A DNA stretch of 64,000 nucleotides from Rhodopseudomonas sp. (GCF_013377015.1 NZ_JACABA010000002.1:827112-891111); one strand, 5' to 3'. Counted from the first letter of the stretch, positions 1-9,546 are shown. Numbers and translations are program-made. The notes: generated from the letters alone by a model not told the origin.

Positions 1-265
1 GGGCTCGGTGCAGGGCGTCGACCAGTCGCTGGCGCTGTTGCTGCTGAAGGCTGTCACCGTCGCGGTGCTCGGCGGGCTCGACAGCATCGGCGGCGCGCTG
101 CTCGCGGGCCTCCTGCTCGGCATCGTCGAGGGGGTCGCCGGCAGCTTTCTCGATCCCCTGCTCGGCGGCGCCAGCCGCGATCTCGTCGACGCGGCGATGC
201 TGATCCTCACCATCCTGATCCGGCCGCACGGCCTGTTCGGCCGCCACGACATCGAGAGGATCTGA
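1..265 (+). CDS. livH: Branched-chain amino-acid ABC transporter permease LivH, C-terminal end (cut by window edge)
   Basis: The reading frame is open from base 2 and stops at 263-265, so only the last 87 or so codons of the gene are here. The sequence has the glycine-rich hydrophobic pattern GGLDSIGGALLAG typical of the last third of LivH-type inner-membrane permeases, followed by a final hydrophobic helix and the RPHGLFG tail common in this family. The stop lies 4 bases before the livM start, so the two are surely co-transcribed. Exact substrate cannot be read from this piece; a branched-chain or related amino acid or amide is inferred from the family. Confidence 0.85.
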   Translation, partial: GSVQGVDQSLALLLLKAVTVAVLGGLDSIGGALLAGLLLGIVEGVAGSFLDPLLGGASRDLVDAAMLILTILIRPHGLFGRHDIERI

Positions 266-269
266 GCTC

Positions 270-1343
270 ATGTTCTTCCGCCAGGCCGGAATCTTCCACA
301 TCAACTACGCAGCCGACCGGGCGCTGTTTCCAATTCCCGCTGACCGCTGGATGGTCGGCACGCTGTTGGCGCTCGCGGCGACAGCGCCGCTGTTCATGAA
401 CACGCTGTATCTCAGCAGCTACATGCTGCCCTGGCTGGTGTGGACCGCCGGCGCGCTGGGGCTCAATCTGGTGCTGGGCTGGGCCGGCCAGTTCCACCTC
501 GGCTACGCGGCGGTGATGGGGATCGGCGCCTACGCCGCGGTACACGGCGTTCGCCACGGCATTCCTTGGGAAATCGCGGTGATCCTTGGCGGGCTCACCG
601 CCTCGGTGATCGGCATCGGCTTCGCGTTCGCGGCGCTGCGGGTCAAGGGCCTGTATCTGGCGCTGAGCACGCTGGCGCTGCAATTCGTGATGGATTGGAC
701 CATCTCGCACGTGCCGGCGATCAGCGGCGGCACCCAGGCGACGCTGCAGGCGCCGGATATCCGCCTGCTCGGCTGGCCGGTGACCTCCGACGCCGGGCTG
801 TATTACGTCGCGCTGGTGTGGTGCCTGCTGGTCACCACCTTCATGCTGAATCTGCGCCGCACCGCGCTCGGCCGCGCGCTGGTCGCGGTCCGCGAGAAGG
901 ACTACGCCGCCGCCGTGATCGGCGTGAACAGCTTCTACTACAAGCTGGTGGCGTTCGCGACCTCGTCCTTCATCGCTGGAGTCACCGGCGCCATCCTGGT
1001 CAACACCTTTTATCACGCGGTGACACCCGAACAATTCTCGGTCGACGTCTCGATCCAGGCGCTGGCGATGGTAATCGTCGGCGGGCTCGGCAGCATCATC
1101 GGCAGCTATTTCGGCGCGGGCTTCATCCTGCTGATGCCGGGCGCGATGAACACCTTCATCTCCTGGGCCGCCGCCCAGTTCGGCCTCTCGCTCGGCATCG
1201 AGACCCTGGCCCATCTGCCGCAGGCGCTGTACGGCGCGCTGATCATCGGCTTTCTGCTGGTGGAACCGCTGGGGCTCGGCAAGATCTACAACAACGTCCG
1301 CGACTATCTGCTGGTGTGGCCGTTCGGCTACGTGAAGAAATAG
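270..1343 (+). CDS. livM: Branched-chain amino-acid ABC transporter permease LivM
   Basis: A 357-aa inner-membrane permease of the LivM type. Several hydrophobic helices are visible, and the family core LNLVLGWAGQFHLGYAAVMGIGAYA lies around residues 68-92. The long N-terminal extension before the first helices is usual for LivM. It pairs with LivH to form the transmembrane channel of a HAAT-family ABC importer. The ATG at 270 sits 4 bases after the livH stop, and the livF start follows 13 bases after its own stop, so this is one operon. A LivG-type ATPase is not visible and presumably lies left of the window. Confidence 0.9.
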   Translation: MFFRQAGIFHINYAADRALFPIPADRWMVGTLLALAATAPLFMNTLYLSSYMLPWLVWTAGALGLNLVLGWAGQFHLGYAAVMGIGAYAAVHGVRHGIPWEIAVILGGLTASVIGIGFAFAALRVKGLYLALSTLALQFVMDWTISHVPAISGGTQATLQAPDIRLLGWPVTSDAGLYYVALVWCLLVTTFMLNLRRTALGRALVAVREKDYAAAVIGVNSFYYKLVAFATSSFIAGVTGAILVNTFYHAVTPEQFSVDVSIQALAMVIVGGLGSIIGSYFGAGFILLMPGAMNTFISWAAAQFGLSLGIETLAHLPQALYGALIIGFLLVEPLGLGKIYNNVRDYLLVWPFGYVKK

Positions 1344-1356
1344 CGGAGGACCACCG

Positions 1357-2163
1357 ATGGAGCAGCCGAGCGTCGCACCGATCCTGTCGCTGAACAATGT
1401 CGAGGTGATCTACGACTACGTCTCGCTGGCGATCAAGGGCGTCTCGATCGAGGTGCCGACCGGCGGCATGGTGGCGCTGCTCGGCGCCAACGGCGCCGGC
1501 AAGAGCACCACGCTGAAGGCGATCAGCGGTTTGCTGACCGCCGAACGTGGCGAGGTCCGCCGCGGCGAGGTGACATTTCTCGGACAAAGCATCAGCGGAA
1601 TGATGCCGCAGGACCGCGTCAAGCTCGGCATAGCCCATGTGCTCGAGGGCCGGCGGGTTTTCGAACATCTCACGCCGGAAGAAAACCTGGTGGCGGCGTC
1701 GGCGGTGCGCAGCCGCCACGTCATGAAGCGCAACATGGACCGGGTCTACGGATATTTTAAGCGGCTGCATGAGCGACGCGGCGTCGCATCCGGCTATCTT
1801 TCCGGCGGCGAGCAACAGATGCTGGCGATCGGCCGGGCGTTGATGACCGAACCGAAATTGCTGATGCTCGACGAGCCGAGCCTGGGGCTGGCGCCGTTTC
1901 TGGTCGCGGAAATCTTCCAGATCATCAGCACCATCAGCAAGGACGAAGGACTTTCCGTGCTCCTGGTGGAACAGAACGCGGTCGCCGCCCTCGATATTGT
2001 GTCGCACGGCTATCTGATCGAGAACGGCCGCATCGTGATGCACGACAGCACGGAGGCGCTGAAGCGAAACCCGGATATCCAGGAGTTCTATCTGGGCGGC
2101 GCCAAGGGCAAGGACTTCCGCGACATCAAGCACTACAGCCGCCGCAAACGCTGGCTGACCTGA
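1357..2163 (+). CDS. livF: Branched-chain amino-acid ABC transporter ATP-binding protein LivF
   Basis: A 268-aa cytoplasmic ATPase that would power the LivHM channel. The Walker A motif GANGAGKST is at residues 43-51, the ABC signature reads LSGGEQQ, and Walker B is LLMLDEPSLGLAP, a wording characteristic of LivF. A clear GGAGG ribosome site lies 8 bases before the ATG. The C-terminal tail with KDFRDIKHYSRRKRW is longer than in minimal LivF proteins. Similar tails occur in liv paralogues of photosynthetic and rhizobial alphaproteobacteria, where several liv operons coexist; which solute this one carries is not resolved. Confidence 0.9.
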   Translation: MEQPSVAPILSLNNVEVIYDYVSLAIKGVSIEVPTGGMVALLGANGAGKSTTLKAISGLLTAERGEVRRGEVTFLGQSISGMMPQDRVKLGIAHVLEGRRVFEHLTPEENLVAASAVRSRHVMKRNMDRVYGYFKRLHERRGVASGYLSGGEQQMLAIGRALMTEPKLLMLDEPSLGLAPFLVAEIFQIISTISKDEGLSVLLVEQNAVAALDIVSHGYLIENGRIVMHDSTEALKRNPDIQEFYLGGAKGKDFRDIKHYSRRKRWLT

Positions 2164-2240
2164 CGCCGGCCCATCGCCGGGACACGCTACCAAACCGATA
2201 CGGCAGAGAATGCCGGATCCAAGCAAGGGAGGGTCTACTT

Positions 2241-3494
2241 ATGAAATTGAAACTGGCTTCGCTCACATCGGGACTGGCGCTCAGTCTGATGAGCATGCTT
2301 CCGGCCAACGCCGCCGATCCGGTCCGCTTCGCGATGTGTCTGGATCTCAGCAAGGTCTATACGTTCATCACGCCGCAGATCGCCCAGTCAGCCCGCGACT
2401 ACGCCGAACTGGTCAACCAGAAGGGCGGCATCGAAGGCCATCCGGTCGAGATCATCGTGCAGGACCATGGCAACGAGCCGCAGCGTGGCATCGAATGCTA
2501 TGAAAAACTGAAACGCGAGGGCGTGATGGTGTTCGACACGCTGTCGACCCCGGTGTCGCGCGCGGTGCTGCCGCGCATCATGAAGGACGGCAACATCCTG
2601 ATCCAGTCGCTGGTCGGCCGCGGCGACGCGATCGACGGCACCGTATTCAAATGGGTGTTCCCGATCGGCCCGACCTATTGGGGCCAGGCCGCCAACGACG
2701 TCGAATACATCAAGCAGAAATCAGGCGGCAGCCTGAAGGGCAAGAAGATCACCTTCCTGTATATCGACTATCCGTTCGGCCAGGAACCGATCGGTATCCT
2801 GAAGACGCTGGCCGAGAAGGAAGGTTTCGACCTGCAGCTGGTGCCCTACCCGCTGCCCGGCAACGACCAGGCCTCCGCCTGGACCCAGATCCGTCGCAAC
2901 AATCCGGACTGGATCATCAGCTGGAGCCTGTCCAACATGCACGTGATCGCCTCGCGCGAGATGACCCGGAACGGCATCCCGATCAGCAAGTACATCGCGG
3001 TGAACTGGTTCAACGAGGTCGACATCAAGAACATCGGCGCCGACGCCGCCAAGGGTCTGAAGCGCGGCACCAACGTCGCCGGCGGATCGAACCAACCGCT
3101 GGTGCAGGAAATCCTCAAAGAGGTCTACGACAAGGGCAAGGGCAACGGCGACCGCAAGTTCACCGAGGACGTCTACTACAACACCGGCCTGGCGATCTAT
3201 TCGATCGTCTTCGAGGGCGCACGGCTCGCGATCAAGAAGGACGGTTGGCCGCTGACGCCGGAAAAGCTGAAGAACGGCTTCGAGAGCCTGAAGAACTACG
3301 ACGCCAACGGCCTGATGGCGCCGATCACCGTCACCCCGGAAGATCACGGTGGTGGCGGCAAGACCCGGATCGAGGAATGGGACGGCACCAAATGGGTGCC
3401 GCAGACCGACTGGATCGCCGGCTTTCCAGACGAAGTCTGGAGCGTCGTGAAGCAGCAATCGGCCGACTACGCCAAGTCGGAAGCCAACAAGTAG
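2241..3494 (+). CDS. ABC transporter periplasmic substrate-binding protein (LivK/HAAT family)
   Basis: A 417-aa secreted protein. A signal peptide with a hydrophobic core ends near ANAADP (residues 24-29). The mature part has the periplasmic binding protein type 1 fold pattern seen in amino-acid and amide receptors, with LVNQKGGIEGHPVEIIVQD near residues 55-75. The ribosome site GGGAGGG precedes the ATG. It follows livF by 77 bases and very likely supplies the ligand to this transporter. Placement of the receptor last in the operon is common in this order. The ligand is unknown and need not be leucine, since HAAT receptors also take urea, short amides or aromatic acids. Confidence 0.88.
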   Translation: MKLKLASLTSGLALSLMSMLPANAADPVRFAMCLDLSKVYTFITPQIAQSARDYAELVNQKGGIEGHPVEIIVQDHGNEPQRGIECYEKLKREGVMVFDTLSTPVSRAVLPRIMKDGNILIQSLVGRGDAIDGTVFKWVFPIGPTYWGQAANDVEYIKQKSGGSLKGKKITFLYIDYPFGQEPIGILKTLAEKEGFDLQLVPYPLPGNDQASAWTQIRRNNPDWIISWSLSNMHVIASREMTRNGIPISKYIAVNWFNEVDIKNIGADAAKGLKRGTNVAGGSNQPLVQEILKEVYDKGKGNGDRKFTEDVYYNTGLAIYSIVFEGARLAIKKDGWPLTPEKLKNGFESLKNYDANGLMAPITVTPEDHGGGGKTRIEEWDGTKWVPQTDWIAGFPDEVWSVVKQQSADYAKSEANK

Positions 3495-3664
3495 CAAGGA
3501 CCCGAGTCCGAAGCCCCTGCTTCGGAGTCAACCATGCAAGATCGACGCTGCGCCGTCGGAGCATCGCTCCGGCGGCGCTGTCACATTGTTGTTCTGCAAT
3601 CGCCGCATTGCACGCCAAGGAACCCGGTGCTTAGTGCATTTCGATGCCTTGATCGAAAAACGCC

Positions 3665-3781
3665 GTCATTCCGGGGCGCGCGCAGCTTTGCTGCGAGCGA
3701 ACCCGGAATCTCGCTCAGGTGCCGTGCCTTGTCGCAAGATTCCGGGTTCGCTCGCCCGATGGGCTCGCGCCCCGGAATGAC
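3665..3781. repeat. Long palindromic intergenic repeat (copy 1)
   Basis: A nested inverted repeat fills most of the 327-base gap between the liv receptor gene and the Hsp70-like gene. The outer arms GTCATTCCGGGGCGCG (3665-3680) and its complement (3766-3781) match perfectly over 16 bases. The inner arms at 3693-3711 and 3737-3755 match over 19 bases. The motif with GTCATTCCGGG at the outside is a dispersed element type of this bacterial group. Lying between two converging genes, it could fold into a strong hairpin that ends both transcripts. No gene is seen in this gap. Confidence 0.8.
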
Positions 3782-3821
3782 CGCGAGCTTTTGAGGCGAG
3801 TCGACTGACTCAACGAGGCGC

Positions 3822-5075
3822 TTAACCCGGCCCGTAGCGTCGCGACGCCTCGATCGTCAGCCCCTTGCCGACCGCGCCGAAGGTGTCGCCTTCGACCACG
3901 CGCGCCGCCGGCAGTGCCGCGGTGATCGCCTTGCGCACATGCGCGAGCCGTACCGAGCCGCCGGTCAGGAACACCGCGTCGACCCCGTCCGCGGCGAGCT
4001 GCGCCTGCCCCAGGCACAAGTCGATGCGGGCGCCGATCCGCTTCGCCAATTGCGCGGTGTGGCGGACCAGGTCGGGCCGCGCGATCGCCACGTTCAATCC
4101 CGGCTCGACCCATTCGAACGGAATCGCCGCCGTCTTGGCATCCGCCAGCGCGATCTTCGCGGCTTCGACCTCCATCGCCAGCGTATGGCCGCGCTGCTCG
4201 TCGAGCACCCGCACCAGGCGGTCGAGCAGCTTCGGATGTTTTGACTCGTGGCGCACCTGACGCAGTTCGATCATCACCTTCGGGTCGTACATCCGGTTGA
4301 TGTTGGCCCAAGTCGCCAGATCGTGGAAGTAGCCGGACGGCACGTCGAGGCCGGCGCGTTTCATCGGGCTGCGAAAGCCGAACAGCGGCATCACCGTGCC
4401 AAGGCTGAGCTGCCGGTCGAAATCGGTGCCGCCGATCCGCACCCCGTCATTGGCCAGAATATCCGCCTTGCGGTCGGCCTTGAGATGGCGCTCCGGGCTC
4501 AAACGTACGATGGAAAAGTCCGAGGTGCCGCCGCCGATATCGGCGATCAGCGCGATTTCCTCGCGCGTCACCTCGCGCTCGTAATCGAGCGCCGCGGCGA
4601 TCGGCTCGAACTGGAAAGTGACCTCGTCGAAGCCGACCGAGCGCGCGATCTCGCGCAGCGTCGCTTCCGCCTTGCGGTCGGCCAGCGGATTGTTGTCGAC
4701 GAAATGCACCGGACGGCCATGCACCAGATTGCGCAATTCGCGGCCGCTCGCCTGTTCGGCGCGGCGTTTCACCGCGCCGATATAATAGGCGATGATGTCG
4801 CGAAACCCGGTGCGCTGGCGGCCCACCATGGTGGTCTCGTCGATCAGCGAGGTGCCGAGTACGGATTTCAGGCTGCGCAATAGGCGGCCGGGCGCGCCCT
4901 CGACATAGGCGTCGATCGCCTTACGTCCGATCAGGACCGCGCCATCGACCTCGTAGAAGATCGCGCTGAGAATCGTGCTGTGTCCGGGTTCCAGCGCGCA
5001 CAGCACCGGCGCGTCGCCAATGATGCTCCCGAGCGTCGTGTTCGATGTTCCAAAGTCCAATCCACACGACGACAT
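3822..5075 (-). CDS. Hsp70-like ATPase without substrate-binding domain (YegD-like)
   Basis: A 417-aa protein with the actin/Hsp70 ATPase fold. The phosphate-1 loop GLDFGTSNT is at the N-terminus (about residues 5-13), the phosphate-2 loop reads ADIGGGTSDFS, and an adenosine-type loop FLTGGS lies near the end. The C-terminal peptide-binding domain of DnaK is missing, as in the YegD family, whose role is poorly known. I chose the ATG at 5075 because the protein then begins directly before the DFGTSN loop; an upstream in-frame start at 5108 would add 11 residues. It is transcribed away from tex, so the two share a roughly 240-base divergent promoter region. Confidence 0.85.
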   Translation of the reverse strand: MSSCGLDFGTSNTTLGSIIGDAPVLCALEPGHSTILSAIFYEVDGAVLIGRKAIDAYVEGAPGRLLRSLKSVLGTSLIDETTMVGRQRTGFRDIIAYYIGAVKRRAEQASGRELRNLVHGRPVHFVDNNPLADRKAEATLREIARSVGFDEVTFQFEPIAAALDYEREVTREEIALIADIGGGTSDFSIVRLSPERHLKADRKADILANDGVRIGGTDFDRQLSLGTVMPLFGFRSPMKRAGLDVPSGYFHDLATWANINRMYDPKVMIELRQVRHESKHPKLLDRLVRVLDEQRGHTLAMEVEAAKIALADAKTAAIPFEWVEPGLNVAIARPDLVRHTAQLAKRIGARIDLCLGQAQLAADGVDAVFLTGGSVRLAHVRKAITAALPAARVVEGDTFGAVGKGLTIEASRRYGPG

Positions 5076-5318
5076 CAGCGATCCCAAAAGGAACGTTCGT
5101 CTACACACATCGCAGTCGGCGATCCAGAACTATATTTTTGCCTCAATTGCGGGCGCGAATGGCGCCAAACGGCATGCATTTTCAAGGCGAAGCCACGCCA
5201 TCCACAGCTCTGGCGACTGCATCGCAACGGGCTTGATGCGTGGGCCGGCTTTGGTCCATAAGCCGTCTCCCCGGGCGTTCGGTTCACCGGCCTCGCTCTC
5301 TCGACGAAAGATTCGCGC

Positions 5319-7658
5319 GTGGCAAATATCATTCGACAGATCGCTAACGAGCTCGGTGTGCGCGAGCAGCAGGTGGAAGCCACCGTCGCGCTGCTCGACG
5401 GCGGCGCCACCGTTCCGTTCGTCGCGCGCTATCGCAAGGAAGCCACCGGCGCGCTCGACGACGCGCAATTGCGCACGCTGGAAGAGCGGCTGACCTATCT
5501 GCGCGAACTCGAGGAGCGCCGCACCGCAATTCTGAATTCGGTGCGCGAACAGGGCAAGCTCGACGCCACGCTGGAAGCCGCGATCCTCGCTGCCGACAGC
5601 AAGGGCCGGCTCGAAGACATTTATCTGCCTTACAAGCCGAAGCGCCGCACCAAGGCGGAGATCGCCCGCGAAGCCGGGCTCGAGCCGCTGGCCGAATTGC
5701 TGCTGACCACGCCCGAGAGCGATCCGCAGACGGCAGCGGCGGCGTTCGTCGATGCCGACAAGAACGTCGCCGATGTCGCCGCCGCGCTCGACGGCGCGCG
5801 CGCGATCTTGGTCGAACGCTTCGCCGAGGACGCCGACCTGATCGGCAGCCTGCGCGAGCAGATGTGGTCGGCCGGGCTGATGACGTCGAAGCTGCGCGAC
5901 GGCAAGAAGGAAGCCGGCGCGAAATTCTCCGACTATTTCGATTTCAGCGAGCCCTTACACAAGCTGCCGTCGCACCGGATTCTGGCGATGTTCCGCGGCG
6001 AGAAGGAAGAGATCCTCGATCTGCACGTGCTGCCCGAGCCGGTGTCGGCGACGCCGGCGCCGGTCAGCCTGTTCGAATTGCGGATCATGAACCGCTTCGC
6101 GATTTCCGATCGCGGCCGCCCCGGCGACCGCTGGCTGCTGGAGACGGTGCGCTGGGCCTGGCGCACCAAGATCCAGGTCCATCTCAATATCGATCTGCGG
6201 ATGCGGCTGTGGACCGCCGCCGAACAGGAAGCCGTGCGGGTGTTCGCCTCGAATCTGCGCGACCTGCTGCTCGCGGCGCCCGCTGGCGCGCGGGCGACGA
6301 TGGGGCTCGATCCGGGCTTCCGCACCGGCGTCAAGGTCGCGGTGGTCGACGCCACCGGCAAGGTGGTCGCCACCACGGCGATCTTCCCGCACGAGCCGCA
6401 GAAGCGCTGGGACGAAGCCAAGGCGGTGCTGGCCAAGCTGGCGCGCGAGCATCGCGTCGAGTTGATTGCGATCGGCAACGGCACCGCCTCGCGCGAGACC
6501 GACAAGCTCGCCACCGAACTGGTGAAAGAGTTGCCGGAGCTGAAGATGGCCAAGATCGTGGTGTCGGAGGCCGGCGCCTCGGTCTATTCGGCCTCGGCCT
6601 TCGCCTCGGAGGAATTGCCCGATCTCGACGTCACCCTGCGCGGCGCGGTGTCGATCGCGCGGCGGCTGCAGGATCCGCTGGCCGAACTGGTCAAGATCGA
6701 CCCGAAGTCGATCGGCGTCGGTCAGTATCAGCACGACCTCGGCGAAGCCAAGCTGTCGCGCTCGCTCGACGCCGTGGTGGAAGACTGCGTCAACGCCGTC
6801 GGAGTCGACGCAAACACCGCTTCGGCGCCGCTGCTGGCGCGCGTCTCCGGCATCGGCGCAGGCCTCGCGCAAAGCATCGTGCAGCATCGCGACGCCAACG
6901 GCCCGTTCGACTCGCGCAGCGCGCTGAAGAAGGTGCCGCGGCTCGGGCCCAAGGCGTTCGAGCAATGCGCCGGCTTCCTGCGGATCGCCGGCGGCAAGGA
7001 CCCGCTGGACAATTCCGGGGTACATCCAGAAGCTTATCCAGTAGTTCGAAAGATTCTTGCGGCGACCAAGAGCGATATCAAGGCGTTGATCGGCAATGCG
7101 GAGATCCTGCGGCAAGTGCGGCCGCAGAATTTCGTCGACGATCATTTCGGTCTGCCGACCGTGACCGACATCCTGCGCGAGCTGGAAAAGCCCGGCCGCG
7201 ATCCGCGACCTGCGTTCAAGGCCGCGGTGTTCATGGACGGCGTCGAGACGCTGAAGGACCTCAAGCCCGGTATGATCCTGGAGGGCGCGGTCACCAATGT
7301 GGCGGCGTTCGGCGCCTTCGTCGATATCGGCGTGCACCAGGACGGGCTGGTGCATATCTCGGCGATGTCGAAGACCTTCATCAAAGACCCGCGTGAGGTG
7401 GTGAAGCCCGGCGACATCGTCAAGGTCAAGGTGCTGGAGGTCGACGTCGCGCGCAAGCGGATAGCGCTGACGCTGCGTCTCGACGACGAGCTCGGCGCCC
7501 GGCCGGATCGCCAGCCGGATCGCGCGGCGCAAGCCCCGCGCGGCAATGCCCGCCCTGCCGCGGCGCAGCACAAGGCGCAGAAGCAAGCGGCCAGCAGCAA
7601 CCCGTTCGCGGAGGCGTTTCAGAAGGCGGCCGAGAGCGGCAAGAGCGGACCGCGCTAA
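5319..7658 (+). CDS. tex: Tex-family RNA-binding transcription accessory protein
   Basis: A 779-aa protein spanning the full Tex layout: N-terminal helical Tex domain with [15 protein letters not shown], a YqgF/RNase H-like domain beginning at [16 protein letters not shown] (about residue 328), helix-hairpin-helix repeats near residues 500-560, and a C-terminal S1 RNA-binding domain ([16 protein letters not shown], about 650-720). A basic, Ala/Gln-rich tail follows. Tex binds nucleic acids and influences transcription in many bacteria, but its exact role is unclear. The start is GTG at 5319; an ATG alternative matching the family N-terminus is not present. It stands alone on this strand. Confidence 0.93.
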   Translation: MANIIRQIANELGVREQQVEATVALLDGGATVPFVARYRKEATGALDDAQLRTLEERLTYLRELEERRTAILNSVREQGKLDATLEAAILAADSKGRLEDIYLPYKPKRRTKAEIAREAGLEPLAELLLTTPESDPQTAAAAFVDADKNVADVAAALDGARAILVERFAEDADLIGSLREQMWSAGLMTSKLRDGKKEAGAKFSDYFDFSEPLHKLPSHRILAMFRGEKEEILDLHVLPEPVSATPAPVSLFELRIMNRFAISDRGRPGDRWLLETVRWAWRTKIQVHLNIDLRMRLWTAAEQEAVRVFASNLRDLLLAAPAGARATMGLDPGFRTGVKVAVVDATGKVVATTAIFPHEPQKRWDEAKAVLAKLAREHRVELIAIGNGTASRETDKLATELVKELPELKMAKIVVSEAGASVYSASAFASEELPDLDVTLRGAVSIARRLQDPLAELVKIDPKSIGVGQYQHDLGEAKLSRSLDAVVEDCVNAVGVDANTASAPLLARVSGIGAGLAQSIVQHRDANGPFDSRSALKKVPRLGPKAFEQCAGFLRIAGGKDPLDNSGVHPEAYPVVRKILAATKSDIKALIGNAEILRQVRPQNFVDDHFGLPTVTDILRELEKPGRDPRPAFKAAVFMDGVETLKDLKPGMILEGAVTNVAAFGAFVDIGVHQDGLVHISAMSKTFIKDPREVVKPGDIVKVKVLEVDVARKRIALTLRLDDELGARPDRQPDRAAQAPRGNARPAAAQHKAQKQAASSNPFAEAFQKAAESGKSGPR

Positions 7659-7695
7659 CGGCTTTGGCACCGCGGCAAACATGCGAGGCGACTCA

Positions 7696-7713
7696 AGGCG
7701 GTTGTGGCCGCCT
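7696..7713 (+). terminator. Possible terminator hairpin after tex
   Basis: AGGCGG and CCGCCT form a 6-base-pair stem with a 6-base loop, 38 bases after the tex stop. A T-rich stretch (AATTTT) only follows about 15 bases later, so termination strength is doubtful. It is the only hairpin near the end of tex. Confidence 0.35.
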
Positions 7714-7748
7714 CTGTGGCCTAGAATTTTGGATGATAGTGGTTCAGG

Positions 7749-7778
7749 TGGTGGGCGCACCAGGGCTCGAACCTGGGA
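7749..7778 (-). repeat. Distal att-like copy of the tRNA-Lys 3' end
   Basis: Thirty bases identical to 10958-10987, covering encoded CCA, discriminator base, 3' acceptor strand and the T arm. Identity stops inside the variable region. Just beyond it a small hairpin (7787-7802, GCGT paired with ACGC) vaguely recalls an anticodon arm, but no D arm or 5' acceptor strand follows, so no intact tRNA is present. Confidence 0.7.
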
Positions 7779-7826
7779 AGCCCCGCGCGTTATGAAGAAC
7801 GCTGCGTCAATCCTCAGTCGGTCCAA

Positions 7827-8281
7827 TCCATCATCGCACCGACCAGCCACCGGCTGGCGCGAAAACCCCGCCTCGCCCTGAGCGATCTCGCCGGCGAAAC
7901 ATTTCTGTTGCGCGAGCCCGGTTCCGGCACCCGCGGCCGGATGGAACAACTGTTCGAAACCGCACGTGTCCGTCCGAACCTCGGCATGGCGATGAGCAGC
8001 AACGAAACTATCACCCAGGCTGTCATCGCAGGCCTGGCATCGCCTTCATCTCCGCGCACACGGTAGCGACCGAACTCGACGAACGGCGGCTGGTGACGCT
8101 GGACGTGGCGGGCCTGCCCGTCGTCAGGCAATGGTTCGTGCTCGCGCGCAAGGACAAGGTACTGCTGCCGCCGGCCCGCGCGATGCTGGAATTTTTGGCT
8201 GCGCGCGGCGCCCAGTTCCTGCCGCGAACCCATGGCCGGGTCCGGATCACCCGGACTTCCGTGCGCCCGAAGCGAAAGTGA
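7827..8281 (+). pseudogene. LysR-family regulator fragment, C-terminal effector domain, frameshifted
   Basis: Codons from 7827 read as the effector-binding half of a LysR-type regulator resembling CbbR, with LAGETFLLREPGSGTRGRME and SSNETITQAVIAGL. At about 8036 one base is missing (GGCCTGGCATC instead of the expected GGCCTGGGCATC). The match resumes in the next frame as IAFISAHTVATEL and runs to a stop at 8279-8281. The N-terminal helix-turn-helix half is absent, since the sequence before 7827 is unrelated. It therefore cannot make a working regulator. Its resemblance to the CO2-fixation regulator CbbR is by pattern only. Confidence 0.8.
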
Positions 8282-8386
8282 CGGCGCCCGGACTCACGAT
8301 TGAGCAATCGTCCGCCTGAACTCAGCGACTCGATCGGCAGGTCAAATCCCGGAGACACAACGCCCGAGACCGACATCGGCACCGCG

Positions 8387-8641
8387 CTACTGAACGACCC
8401 CGGGTATCGGCCCGAACGGACCGCGACATCGGCACGGCGCGCCAGGAGGTGCTGGAGGCGCACGGCAAATGATCGGGGGTGGTCCCGGCGGCCCAGGAGG
8501 AAGCGCCACGCACCTCAACGGAGGACGTGGGGGCGGAGGTGGCCCGAATCCCGGAGGTCCGACCGGCGGCGGAAACGGCTGAGCCAGTGCGCCATTCGTC
8601 ACGCACAACGTAATCGCAATTGCGAGAGCTAGCCTGCCCAT
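8387..8641 (-). CDS. Small exported proline/glycine-rich protein of unknown function
   Basis: An 84-aa product. The ATG at 8641 has a clear ribosome site (GGAGG, 7 bases upstream) and is followed by a classical signal peptide, GRLALAIAITLCVTNGALAQ, cut after ALA. The mature part is a string of short Pro-Gly segments (PPPVGPPGFGPPPPPRPP) with four cysteines, and shows no recognisable domain. An upstream start at 8689 would bury the signal peptide and was rejected. The opposite strand encodes an open glycine-rich run over the same bases, so coding direction rests on the ribosome site and signal peptide. It lies in the tRNA-Lys accessory pocket. Confidence 0.55.
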   Translation of the reverse strand: MGRLALAIAITLCVTNGALAQPFPPPVGPPGFGPPPPPRPPLRCVALPPGPPGPPPIICRAPPAPPGAPCRCRGPFGPIPGVVQ

Positions 8642-8904
8642 GATCAACCTCCGCTTCACACGCGCGAGCATGCCAGAAGATTCCATCATCGCAAAGGCTG
8701 ACGCGCCTTAAGCAACAAATCGAAACATTAATACATCAATAGAAATGATCGTTCGCGCGGGGCGCTATCGATTCCGTCGAGGATGGCTTTCCGAGCGCCC
8801 AGCCCCCACCAACGAGACGGTTCCTTAAGCAGCTTGGCTTATACGACCGAGACAGGTCGGAAAGATTCTGTCCATTCGTGAAGATGGTTTCGTGGGAGCA
8901 ACAT

Positions 8905-9489
8905 ATGTCGGTCACCGGTGCGAGTTCTTCCAGCGCAGCAAATGCTCTCTTGACGCTGCTCAATACGACCACTGCCAACAGCACGTCCGCAACTGAGACG
9001 ACGCAAGCGTCGGCGGATGCCAACACGCAATCGAGTGCAGCGGCGAGTACCGCAAGCTCGTCGAGCTCGGGCGCTACGGCGTCGAGCCCATCGGGTCAGG
9101 TCAGCAGCGCCGTGATGAGCGTACTGCTGGATGCGCAGGCGTCCAGCGCGGTGGACGGTTCGTCGTCCGCCACGGCCGGCAGCGTCGCCGTCAGTAGCGG
9201 CGCCGATGGCAGTTCCAGCGCATCGACATCCAGTGGCGATACCGGCGCGAGCCCGGGTAGCTCGGAAAGCGGCAAGAGTTCGGCATCCGGCAGCGGCGAT
9301 ACGAGCTCGGGCGCGGGAAGCAGCGACAGCTCGAAGTCCAGCAGCAGCTCTGGATCGAGCAGTAGCAACAAGGTCTATGATACCGCGGACACGAACCAGG
9401 ACGGCAAGGTTTCGGCGGCCGAGCAGGCAAGCTATGACGACAAGCACAAGGCTCACGCCAGCAAGAGCGTCGCCGCAGCCTCAGCTTGA
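8905..9489 (+). CDS. Serine/alanine-rich low-complexity protein with one EF-hand-like loop
   Basis: A 194-aa product. The ATG at 8905 follows GGGAG by 7 bases; an ATG at 8878 would add nine residues without a better site. Residues 1-150 are almost wholly Ser, Ala, Gly, Thr and Asp, with a few hydrophobic patches (NALLTLLN, AVMSVLLDA). Near the C-terminus DTNQDGKVSAAE fits an EF-hand calcium loop (D-x-N-x-D-G-x-[IV]-x-x-x-E). There is no clear signal peptide. Similar Ser-rich single-EF-hand proteins occur in this bacterial group without known function. A surface or matrix role with calcium binding is a guess. Confidence 0.65.
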   Translation: MSVTGASSSSAANALLTLLNTTTANSTSATETTQASADANTQSSAAASTASSSSSGATASSPSGQVSSAVMSVLLDAQASSAVDGSSSATAGSVAVSSGADGSSSASTSSGDTGASPGSSESGKSSASGSGDTSSGAGSSDSSKSSSSSGSSSSNKVYDTADTNQDGKVSAAEQASYDDKHKAHASKSVAAASA

Positions 9490-9546
9490 TACGCCATTGA
9501 AAAACCGGCCTCTGCTCCCTGCGCATCGGCTTCATCACATCCGCCC

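Noticed and set aside
207-1397. Long minus-strand open frame opposite livM
   Set aside because: Mirror frame of high-GC coding DNA; low-complexity Arg/Gln/His-rich product, no ribosome site, and livM on the other strand is certain.
7749-7830. A second complete tRNA gene
   Set aside because: Only the 3' acceptor strand and T arm are present; no D arm or matching 5' strand can be found.
5955-7949. 664-codon minus-strand open frame opposite tex
   Set aside because: Composition is that of an antisense shadow (Arg, His, Gln, Asp rich) and it runs across the tex stop; tex is full length.
8463-8582. Glycine-rich plus-strand frame ending in a TGA, over the Pro-rich minus-strand gene
   Set aside because: No start with a ribosome site on the plus strand; the minus strand has GGAGG and a signal peptide. 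Kept as a doubt on that gene.
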